A DNA stretch of 6,087 nucleotides from an uncultured Chloroflexota bacterium (GTDB lineage: Bacteria > Chloroflexota > Dehalococcoidia > SAR202 > UBA11138): NCBI GenBank assembly GCA_913046025.1, contig CAJWRP010000156.1:1-6087 (forward strand), written 5' to 3'. The notes beneath the pieces are model-generated. The model had not been told where the DNA came from, made no database searches, and saw only the letters and a program-made list of their open reading frames with translations. The position numbers and the translations under genes were made by a program. Shown here piece after piece: positions 1 to 5,076 of this stretch (its first letter is position 1; every line of letters begins with the position of its first letter).

Positions 1-1043
1 TAATCCATTCGATAGGATGATCGAATATGTCTCGCCTTCGCCGGATCGTCGCTCCGCAATACCTCACGCAGGTAGCGCTCCCCAGATGCGTGTCGAGTCT
101 TCCAGTACTCCTGCGCGTCATTCTGGTCACCGGGGCATCCGCCGAATCGCTGGCAGATTTCCTGTGCTCTCTTCAAATGGGCGTGCACATCTTCCAAAAA
201 GCCCTGGAATGTCAAATACAGAGGCACTCCCTCATCGACGTCGTTATCTGACCAGAATTCCTGACCGTAGTCGACCATAGCAGGCCGAACACCCTCGGCG
301 TAGAGCTGCGCGACGGCGTTAAAACCAGACTCGAAATCGGGGAAATCCATGCGCCGCAAAACCTGCTTTTCAGGAAGTGGAAAGGCTCTCAGAGTAGCCT
401 CGGTTACTACACCTAGCGTGCCTTCTGTGCCGATCAGAAGGTTCTTCATCGAAAGGCCATAGGAAGGCTTCGGGATGCTCTGTGACCGAACAATCTCTCC
501 GTCGGGCAGAACCGCCTCTAGTCCCAAGACCTGCTCCCCCATGGGGCCATACTTTGCTGCCATGTACCCCATACCGTTGGTGGAGATTGCTCCTCCAATT
601 GTTGCGATGGGCCTGCTCCAAGGATCATGGCCCATCAGCAAATTCTGGTCGGCAAAAGCAGAATGGGCGTCTTCCAGAACGACACCCGGCTGTAGTCGAG
701 CCGTCATGTCCTTGCTGCTAACGTTCACTACGGCATTCATGCGTTGCAAATTCAGGATTATGCATTCGTCGATGGACGCTGCCGCTCCCATTACTCCAGT
801 GCCACCTCCGTAAGGTACAACGGGTACACGATGGGATTGGGCGTACTTCAATATAGCTGAAACGTGTTCGGTGGTCTCAGGCCAAACTACAGCGCTAGCG
901 TTACCGTCCATGAGATGAGCAGCGCGAAAGGCGCGGTATACATCCAGAGCATCGCCGGAGTATCGATTAATCTGCTCCTGGTCTGTGGAGACACCACCTG
1001 AACCAACAAGGAGCTCGAGGTCTGTTGCAAGGTAGTTATTCAT
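1..1043 (-). CDS. FAD-binding oxidase of the GlcD / D-lactate dehydrogenase type (VAO fold), C-terminus cut by window edge
   Basis: Seen: an open frame starts with ATG at 1043 and stays open for 347 codons to the left edge, so the C-terminus (perhaps about 100 residues) is missing. The N-terminal part is a PCMH/VAO-type FAD-binding domain. It has the pyrophosphate-loop motif PYGGGTG (residues 77-83), a second FAD segment GGAISTNGMG (150-159) followed by KYGPMGEQVLGLEAVLPDG (164-182), and the hallmark LIGTEGTLGVVTEATLR (203-219). From about residue 228 the FAD-oxidase C-terminal domain begins, with a D-x-N-D-A...W-K-x-R stretch at 306-317. Known of the family: these enzymes oxidise 2-hydroxy acids (glycolate, D-lactate, D-2-hydroxyglutarate) or act as alkyl-DHAP synthases; the substrate cannot be told from this fragment. 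It starts 45 bases after the cysS stop with only a weak AGG-type ribosome site, so read-through from the operon is plausible but not shown. Confidence 0.88.
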   Translation of the reverse strand, partial: MNNYLATDLELLVGSGGVSTDQEQINRYSGDALDVYRAFRAAHLMDGNASAVVWPETTEHVSAILKYAQSHRVPVVPYGGGTGVMGAAASIDECIILNLQRMNAVVNVSSKDMTARLQPGVVLEDAHSAFADQNLLMGHDPWSRPIATIGGAISTNGMGYMAAKYGPMGEQVLGLEAVLPDGEIVRSQSIPKPSYGLSMKNLLIGTEGTLGVVTEATLRAFPLPEKQVLRRMDFPDFESGFNAVAQLYAEGVRPAMVDYGQEFWSDNDVDEGVPLYLTFQGFLEDVHAHLKRAQEICQRFGGCPGDQNDAQEYWKTRHASGERYLREVLRSDDPAKARHIRSSYRMD

Positions 1044-1082
1044 GGACAACCTGAAAACTGGTGTGATTCAAGTGTAAGCTTA

Positions 1083-1095
1083 CGGCTATTAGCCG
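1083..1095 (-). repeat. Small hairpin over the cysS stop codon
   Basis: A perfect 5-bp inverted repeat (CGGCT / AGCCG) with a 3-base loop encloses the cysS stop, which is a tandem stop TAA-TAG. No T-run follows on the transcribed strand, so it is unlikely to be an efficient intrinsic terminator. At most it marks a processing or stability element between cysS and the oxidase gene. Confidence 0.3.
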
Positions 1096-2453
1096 AATTT
1101 CCAGCCAGTGCCACCGGCGGAATCTTCCAATGTAACGCCTAGTTCAGCTAGCTTGTCTCGGATCTGGTCAGCCATTTCGAACTGCTTTGCGTTACGCAAA
1201 TCGGAGCGTAGCTCAATGAGCAGATCGACAAACGGAGCAACGTCACCACTTGATTGCGATTCTGGTTCGGACAGGTCTATGCCAAGAATTTCTGCCATAT
1301 CTCGCAAAGCCTGGCGGGCAGGGGAAACGGTTTTCCCTTCCTCGCTGCCTCGATTTATGTCTCGGGAAAGATCAAACAGCACCGCCAGTGCCCGCGCCGT
1401 GTTGAGATCATCGTCCATAGCCTCGGTAAAGCGGTCCATGTAGGGTCCGCCTTCAAGCACTTCTCCCTGCGCTGACTCCAGCTCTTCATTGGCCGCATAG
1501 CGCAGTCTTTCCAGGGCGCGTTCCTGCGCAGAAATGTTCTGTGGGCTGTAAACTAGTGGATTGCGATAGTGGGAGCTCAGGAAGAACAGCCTGAGGGCTG
1601 GTGGGGAGAACTCGTCCAGCGCCTGCCTCACCGATATAACGTTCCCTGTGGACTTACTCATCTTGTCTTCGCCAATACTGAGAAGGCCATTATGCATCCA
1701 GAACCTTGCGAAGGGCTGACGAGAAGTGAAGGACTCGCTCTGCGCTATCTCGTTTTCATGGTGAGGGAAGATCAGGTCTTGCCCACCACCATGGATATCA
1801 ATGGTCTCGCCCAGATACTCCATAGACATGGCGCTGCACTCAATATGCCAGCCAGGCCTGCCGGGCCCCCAAGGGCTGTCCCAGGCGGGTTCTCCCGGCT
1901 TTTGCGACTTCCATAATGCGAAGTCACGAGGGTCCTCTTTCAACTCGTCCACCTCGACTCTAGCGCCCGCCAGCAGGTCCTCCGCATTGCGATGGCTGAG
2001 TTTACCGTAATCCTCGTCGCGATTGACCCGAAAGTATACGTCGCCATCTTTGGAGTAAGCGTAGCCCTCTTTCTCGAGACCCTCGATCATGCTGACGATC
2101 TTAGGAATCTCTTTTGTTGCACGGGGGTATTGGTCTGCGCGGCGAACATTCAGTTCGTCAGTCTCTTCGAGATACTGCTGAATATTCTCTTCTGCCAGCT
2201 CTTCCACCGTGATGCCCCGACTGTTGGCGGCAGCGATCATCTTGTCGTCGATATCGGTGAAGTTCTGGATGTGTTTGACGTCGAAGCCCTTGTGCTCCAG
2301 GTAGCGGCGCACTACATCAAAGACTACCGAAAACATAGCGTGACCAAGGTGTGAGGCTGAGTAGGGAGTTATGCCGCAGACGTACATTCTGACCTTTCCG
2401 CCTGCTGTAGTAAACTCCTCTTTTTCTCCGGTAAGTGTGTTGTAAAGTTTCAT
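1089..2453 (-). CDS. cysS: Cysteinyl-tRNA synthetase (CysRS)
   Basis: Class I aminoacyl-tRNA synthetase that joins cysteine to tRNA-Cys in the cytoplasm. It has 454 residues, close to the 461 of E. coli. The catalytic core carries the HIGH-type motif as HLGH (35-38), the KMSKS motif EDKMSKSTGN (262-271), and the signature TDIDDK (66-71). The four zinc ligands that read the cysteine thiol are all present by alignment with E. coli C28/C209/H234/E238: C26, C206, H231 and E235. The HGGGQDLIFPHHENE block is at 221-235. The C-terminal helical DALR/anticodon-binding part includes MDDDLNTARAL (346-356). The start ATG at 2453 overlaps the ispF stop as ATGA, and no clear Shine-Dalgarno sequence precedes it, so translation is probably coupled to ispF. 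Oddity: the N-terminal signature CGITPYSASHLGHA (26-39) resembles the related mycothiol ligase MshC more than the usual CGPTVYDxxHIGN of CysRS. The intact KMSKS, TDIDDK and C-terminal domain favour CysRS. Confidence 0.96.
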   Translation of the reverse strand: MKLYNTLTGEKEEFTTAGGKVRMYVCGITPYSASHLGHAMFSVVFDVVRRYLEHKGFDVKHIQNFTDIDDKMIAAANSRGITVEELAEENIQQYLEETDELNVRRADQYPRATKEIPKIVSMIEGLEKEGYAYSKDGDVYFRVNRDEDYGKLSHRNAEDLLAGARVEVDELKEDPRDFALWKSQKPGEPAWDSPWGPGRPGWHIECSAMSMEYLGETIDIHGGGQDLIFPHHENEIAQSESFTSRQPFARFWMHNGLLSIGEDKMSKSTGNVISVRQALDEFSPPALRLFFLSSHYRNPLVYSPQNISAQERALERLRYAANEELESAQGEVLEGGPYMDRFTEAMDDDLNTARALAVLFDLSRDINRGSEEGKTVSPARQALRDMAEILGIDLSEPESQSSGDVAPFVDLLIELRSDLRNAKQFEMADQIRDKLAELGVTLEDSAGGTGWKFG

Positions 2454-2932
2454 TCAATTCGTGTTATGGTTGCGACGGCTGTGCAGGAGATACCCTCTCC
2501 TCGGCCAATGTAACCAAGGCCATCCGTAGTCGTCGCTTTCAGATTCAGCGAGCCTTCGCTCAGGCCAAGTAATTGGGCCATAGACTGCTTCATTTGGCCC
2601 ATGAACGGCCTGAGTATGGGACGCTCGGCCAGTATTGTAGCATCAACATATTCGACACGCCAGAGAGCAGCCTCTAGCAACTTCAGTGTGTCGGTCAGCA
2701 ATACGCTGCTGGCTATTCCATGGTAGCGTTCATCTCCGGTTGGGAAGTGCGTTCCGATATCTCCCAGAGCCGCCCCGCCAAGCATTGCATCTATGACAGC
2801 ATGAATCAATACATCGCCGTCGCTGTTGCCCTCCAGACCTTTTCCGAAGGGGATTATAACACCGCCTAGAATTAACGGTCGCCCTTCCACAAAGGGATGA
2901 ACGTCGATGCCTATGCCGGTACGTAAATTCAT
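2450..2932 (-). CDS. ispF: 2-C-methyl-D-erythritol 2,4-cyclodiphosphate synthase (IspF)
   Basis: MEP-pathway enzyme that converts CDP-methylerythritol 2-phosphate to the cyclic diphosphate MEcPP with release of CMP; it works as a cytosolic homotrimer with a metal at each interface site. Its 160 residues match the family length (about 157-160). Seen: GIGIDVHPF (6-14) supplies the zinc ligands D10 and H12, and H44 in DVLIHA is the third (E. coli D8/H10/H42). GDIGTHFP (57-64) holds the conserved aspartate, and the nucleotide-site signature ATTTDGLGYIGRGEGI (133-148) closes the fold. Oddities: the usual His of HSDxD is Asn (N36 in GNSDGD), and TTTE is TTTD. Neighbours: its ATG overlaps the ispD stop as ATGA, and its own TGA overlaps the cysS ATG, so it is the middle of a coupled string. 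ispD and ispF encode separate steps but are very often adjacent or fused. Confidence 0.97.
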   Translation of the reverse strand: MNLRTGIGIDVHPFVEGRPLILGGVIIPFGKGLEGNSDGDVLIHAVIDAMLGGAALGDIGTHFPTGDERYHGIASSVLLTDTLKLLEAALWRVEYVDATILAERPILRPFMGQMKQSMAQLLGLSEGSLNLKATTTDGLGYIGRGEGISCTAVATITRIE

Positions 2933-3666
2933 CGTCCGGCTTCTTGGGCAGACTGCAATATCGACTTCAATATCGCCTCAGCCAAAGGGATATCACCGGG
3001 AGTAGTTACTTTAATGTTGTCGTAGGACCCTGGAAAAACCTTCACCTTAACTCCGATGCGCTCCACCATGGCTGCATCATCGGTAACGTCATCGGTGACC
3101 TCAGTATGGGCCTGCAATAGCAGGTCGCGACGAAATGCCTGAGGCGTCTGGATGGCCCAGAGACCCTCTCTGGGAATCGTATCGATCACGTGTCCACCAG
3201 CGTCCGTGGTCTTAATCGTGTCCTTCACCGGCACACCAGCCACAGAAGCGCCGGTGTGTCTTGCTTCCAGCAGGGCAAATTCGACGATGTGCCGCTGAAT
3301 GAACGGCCTCGCGCCATCCTGGACGATGACCCAATCGCATTCTGTGAGTAGTTCCAATCCGTTCTTGACCGAATCCTGCCTTCTAGGTCCACCGGCGCAT
3401 ACGGCCGTAACCTTGGAAAGCCCACTAGTGGCGATCAGGGCTTCACCTTTCGAGAGGCGGCTCTCTGACATGACTAGTACTATATCTGTAACGCTGTGGC
3501 AGATCTGTAGCGTTTCCAAGCTGTGCAGAATCAATGGCTTGCCTCCCAGATCTGTGAAGATCTTGTCGATCTCTCCCATACGTCGGCTTTCACCGCCCGC
3601 GACAACAACAGCCCCCACTCTCTGGCGGGGGCTGGGAAACTTTACGTGAGCTGCTGAACTATTCAA
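2929..3666 (-). CDS. ispD: 2-C-methyl-D-erythritol 4-phosphate cytidylyltransferase (IspD), TTG start
   Basis: MEP-pathway enzyme that couples CTP with methylerythritol 4-phosphate to give CDP-ME and pyrophosphate. Its 245 residues fit the family. Seen: a CTP-binding P-loop-like motif VVVAGGESRRMG (20-31) with K35 in DKIF, GGPRRQDSVKNGL (92-104), QDGARPF (116-122), VPVKDTIK (145-152), AIQTPQAFR (171-179), TDDAAMVE (195-202) and SYDNIKVTTPGD (214-225), where K219 matches the E. coli catalytic Lys213. Start choice: no ATG is available. TTG at 3666 overlaps the yacL stop as TTGA and has AGAGG 8 bases upstream. GTG at 3618 would trim 16 residues and place the start right before the fold, but has no good ribosome site and lies in a GC hairpin. 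I prefer TTG. Oddities: PKQ is DKI and the usual HDxARP is QDGARP; both look tolerable. The stop overlaps the ispF ATG as ATGA. Confidence 0.95.
   Translation of the reverse strand: MNSSAAHVKFPSPRQRVGAVVVAGGESRRMGEIDKIFTDLGGKPLILHSLETLQICHSVTDIVLVMSESRLSKGEALIATSGLSKVTAVCAGGPRRQDSVKNGLELLTECDWVIVQDGARPFIQRHIVEFALLEARHTGASVAGVPVKDTIKTTDAGGHVIDTIPREGLWAIQTPQAFRRDLLLQAHTEVTDDVTDDAAMVERIGVKVKVFPGSYDNIKVTTPGDIPLAEAILKSILQSAQEAGR
3611..3632 (-). repeat. GC-rich hairpin inside the 5' end of ispD
   Basis: A perfect 6-bp inverted repeat, GCCCCC / GGGGGC, surrounds a 10-base loop in codons 12-19 of ispD. The alternative GTG start (3618-3616) straddles the loop and the start of one arm. In mRNA it would be a stable short hairpin about 34 bases downstream of the TTG start. 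It has no T-run, so termination is not suggested; it may only reflect a Pro/Arg/Gly-rich codon stretch. Confidence 0.35.
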
Positions 3667-4706
3667 GTATTCAACCTCTTGGGCTGGGCAAATACTATGC
3701 TGCCCGTTGTGGTCTGAAGCATACGGGTGACCAGCACATCAAGGTCTCGATTTACGTACCTGTCCCCGCCTTCAATGACTACCATTGTGCCGTCATCAAG
3801 AAACCCAACACCTTGGCCTGGCTCTTTGCCCTCTTGAACGACCCGCACAGTCATGCCCTCACCAGGTAGAACTACTGGCTTCAGGGAGTTAGCCAGATCA
3901 TTAACATTTAGGACAGGGACTCCGTGAATCTGGGCCACCTTGTTCAGATTATAGTCGGTGGTCGCAATTGAGCCGTTCATTTCCTTGGCTACATCAACCA
4001 GCATAGCGTCAACCTCAAGGCCGTTCCGGTGCCTGACATCCAGAATTCTGATGGGAATCTCCGTCTCCTGACGAAGCCTATTCAACATCTCCAGCCCCCG
4101 GCGTCCACGAGCGCGCCGTAGAGAGTCACTCGAATCAGCGATGTGTCTAAGTTCATCCAAAATGAAGCTTGGGATGACTATGGTACCTCTCAAGAAACCC
4201 GTTTGTGTAATGTCTGCGATTCGGCCATCTATGATGGCGCTGGTATCAAGGAATATGTTGCCCTCACTAGTTGAGTCACCCCTTAGATCGTCAGCTATTA
4301 CTTTTAAAAAGACGTCGCGCTCCCGTCGGGAAAGCAGATAACCTCCGACGTAGGCAAACAATATGCTAATAGCCACAGGAAGTATCATCCCTAGCCAGCC
4401 AGATAGTCGAGAAAGCGGAATCGAGAGCAAGAGGGCTACGAGTAGGCCAAGTACAGCACCCAAAATAGTGGACAAGATACGAGACGTGGGTATGTTCTCG
4501 ATCTGAGTTACGAGATTGTTGGCAAATCGTACTGAGAGGTAAGGAGCGGCCAAAATACCGATTAATAAGCCCAGGGTCGCAAGGCCGAAAACCCACGGTA
4601 CGTAAAGTTGAGGACCCCAGACCTCACTTACATATTCTCCAAGCCTCCAACCTCCGGTGGCCAGGATAGCCGCGCCTATTAGACGAGCTACAATCTCCGC
4701 AACCAT
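3663..4706 (-). CDS. Membrane-anchored PIN/TRAM-domain protein, YacL family
   Basis: 347 residues in three parts. Four hydrophobic, probably membrane-spanning segments lie at about 4-20, 37-59, 77-98 and 104-126, followed by a basic stretch SRRERD. A PIN domain runs from about 150 to 270 and starts with IFLDTSAIIDGR; its four expected metal-binding acids are visible as D154, E185, D233 and D251 (ATTDYNLNK). A C-terminal TRAM domain, a putative RNA-binding OB fold, spans about 279-340. The architecture and length match Bacillus subtilis YacL, which also lies next to ispD and ispF. Known of PIN domains: Mg-dependent ribonucleases; the target of YacL proteins is not established here, so 'RNase' is inference. 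Start: ATG at 4706 is preceded by AGAGG with a 7-base spacer, a good ribosome site. It is the first gene of the operon, and its TGA overlaps the ispD TTG start. Confidence 0.93.
   Translation of the reverse strand: MVAEIVARLIGAAILATGGWRLGEYVSEVWGPQLYVPWVFGLATLGLLIGILAAPYLSVRFANNLVTQIENIPTSRILSTILGAVLGLLVALLLSIPLSRLSGWLGMILPVAISILFAYVGGYLLSRRERDVFLKVIADDLRGDSTSEGNIFLDTSAIIDGRIADITQTGFLRGTIVIPSFILDELRHIADSSDSLRRARGRRGLEMLNRLRQETEIPIRILDVRHRNGLEVDAMLVDVAKEMNGSIATTDYNLNKVAQIHGVPVLNVNDLANSLKPVVLPGEGMTVRVVQEGKEPGQGVGFLDDGTMVVIEGGDRYVNRDLDVLVTRMLQTTTGSIVFAQPKRLNT
3675..3679 (-). promoter_or_regulatory. Ribosome-binding site supporting the TTG start of ispD
   Basis: AGAGG (minus strand) lies 8 bases upstream of the TTG at 3666, inside the last codons of the YacL-family gene. 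The same AGAGG core at a 7-base spacing precedes the YacL-family ATG. This is the main reason for choosing TTG over the internal GTG at 3618. Confidence 0.55.
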
Positions 4707-4713
4707 CTCACCG

Positions 4714-4718
4714 CCTCT
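4714..4718 (-). promoter_or_regulatory. Ribosome-binding site of the YacL-family gene
   Basis: AGAGG on the minus strand, 7 bases before the ATG at 4706; a conventional Shine-Dalgarno site that fixes the first start codon of the operon. Confidence 0.6.
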
Positions 4719-4725
4719 ATAAACC

Positions 4726-4785
4726 GGCTAACGAAACAACCTAATTTAAATTCCAACTCGACGTATTACGGCAGTGAAATTAGCC
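4726..4785 (-). promoter_or_regulatory. Competing stem options in the putative operon leader
   Basis: Read on the minus strand, the segment GGCTAATTT (4785-4777) can pair either with AAATTAG (4747-4741, 7 bp) or with TTAGCC (4731-4726, 6 bp). The two pairings share bases and exclude each other. The second arm ends 7 bases before the AGAGG ribosome site of the first gene. The complementarity is directly visible; a switching or attenuation role is only an inference, and 6-7 bp matches in AT-rich DNA can arise by chance. Confidence 0.25.
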
Positions 4786-4840
4786 ATTTGACGCCTGCTG
4801 AGCTTAACTATTAACTAGGCTTGTTCGTTCTGTCCAGACC

Positions 4841-4954
4841 AAGGTAAAACGATAAATGATTCAATAGACCCTCTAAAAGGGGGTAATGGCAAATTAGGTA
4901 ACAGATTGAAGGTTTCCTCTAATTAATTTGACTGTTACCATTGGTTTTCACCTT
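4841..4954. repeat. Nested inverted repeats (possible structured RNA or operator)
   Basis: Outer pair: AAGGTAAAAC (4841-4850) complements GTTTTCACCTT (4944-4954) over 10 bp with one bulged C at 4949. Inside it, ACCC (4868-4871) can pair with GGGT around 4881-4884. A perfect 8-bp inverted repeat, GGTAACAG (4897-4904) and CTGTTACC (4932-4939), has a 27-base loop. Together they could fold as a closing stem with two inner hairpins. As DNA, the perfect repeat could instead be a protein-binding site next to the candidate promoter. The strand of action is unknown. It matches no RNA family I recognise. Confidence 0.4.
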
Positions 4955-4979
4955 AGCATTCTATGAGCGTTTATGTCAA
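4950..4979 (-). promoter_or_regulatory. Candidate sigma-70-type promoter of the yacL-ispD-ispF-cysS operon
   Basis: On the minus strand a perfect -35 hexamer TTGACA (4979-4974) is followed after 18 bases by TAAGGT (4955-4950), which carries a TGC just upstream like an extended -10. The -10 itself matches consensus at only three of six positions. Transcription would begin near 4943-4946 and give a leader of roughly 235-240 bases before the first ATG, passing through the inverted repeats. No better promoter was seen closer to the gene. Confidence 0.35.
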
Positions 4980-5076
4980 TCAACAAGAACTTTGTTATCC
5001 CTTAATTATGGAGTGTATGGTTCTTTCTACGAGATGGACACTCATTAGTAAAAAGGATTCTAGTAACCAATATTGA
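4963..5076 (+). CDS. Possible 37-residue upstream ORF of the hydrolase gene, unrecognised
   Basis: An ATG at 4963 opens a 37-codon frame that ends with TGA at 5074-5076; in-frame ATGs also occur at 5008 and 5017. Its stop overlaps the TTG start proposed for the hydrolase as TTGA, the same 4-base arrangement seen between the YacL-family gene and ispD. The product is hydrophilic near its end (KKDSSNQY), has two cysteines and no recognisable domain. No clear ribosome site precedes 4963; GGAG sits only 3 bases before the ATG at 5017. It may be a coupling peptide or chance. Confidence 0.2.
   Translation: MSVYVNQQELCYPLIMECMVLSTRWTLISKKDSSNQY

Larger units (their letters stand above)
4707..5072. 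other. Divergent AT-rich intergenic region with several inverted repeats
   Basis: About 366 bases separate the minus-strand operon from the plus-strand hydrolase, and they are visibly richer in A and T than the genes on either side. I see no tRNA, no T-box consensus, and no riboswitch I recognise. The region contains a candidate minus-strand promoter (4950-4979), nested inverted repeats (4841-4954), a 10-bp palindrome AATTTAAATT (4743-4752), competing complementary segments (4726-4785) and a possible 37-codon ORF (4963-5076). These are listed separately. The region must at least hold promoters for two divergent transcripts. Confidence 0.7.

Noticed and set aside
17..813. Plus-strand open frames of 74-112 codons at 17-280, 27-251, 475-813 and 482-721
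   Set aside because: They lie opposite the continuous minus-strand flavin oxidase frame, which carries clear domain motifs; their translations show no motifs and are antisense shadows.
1108..2354. Plus-strand frames at 1108-1443, 1254-1475, 1569-1916, 1801-2010 and 1992-2354
   Set aside because: All are antisense to cysS, which has full family motifs throughout; the 1992-2354 translation is hydrophobic only because it mirrors the CysRS codons.
2336..2453. Reading the 454-residue protein as the mycothiol ligase MshC
   Set aside because: Despite the MshC-like N-terminal motif, it keeps TDIDDK, all zinc ligands, KMSKS and a full C-terminal domain, and sits with ispD/ispF as cysS does elsewhere.
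3225..3649. Frames at 3225-3425 (minus) and 3299-3649 (plus)
   Set aside because: They overlap ispD in other frames and have no recognisable features.
4141..4596. Frames at 4141-4341 (plus) and 4366-4596 (minus)
   Set aside because: They are shadows of the YacL-family gene.
4788..4816. Plus-strand promoter TTGACG (4788-4793) with a weak -10 near 4809-4816
   Set aside because: The -10 match is poor at normal spacing, and the start would leave a leader of about 250 bases; possible but not better than chance.
4868..4884. Intrinsic terminator from the ACCC...GGGGGT element
   Set aside because: The stem is only 4-5 bp and no T-run follows on either strand.
4707..4943. T-box leader controlling cysS
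   Set aside because: cysS is fourth in the operon, and no T-box consensus (AGGGTGG-type) followed by a terminator hairpin is visible.
4928..4960. Plus-strand promoter with TTGACT (4928-4933)
   Set aside because: No acceptable -10 hexamer at 16-18 bases; the nearest candidates need 21 or more.
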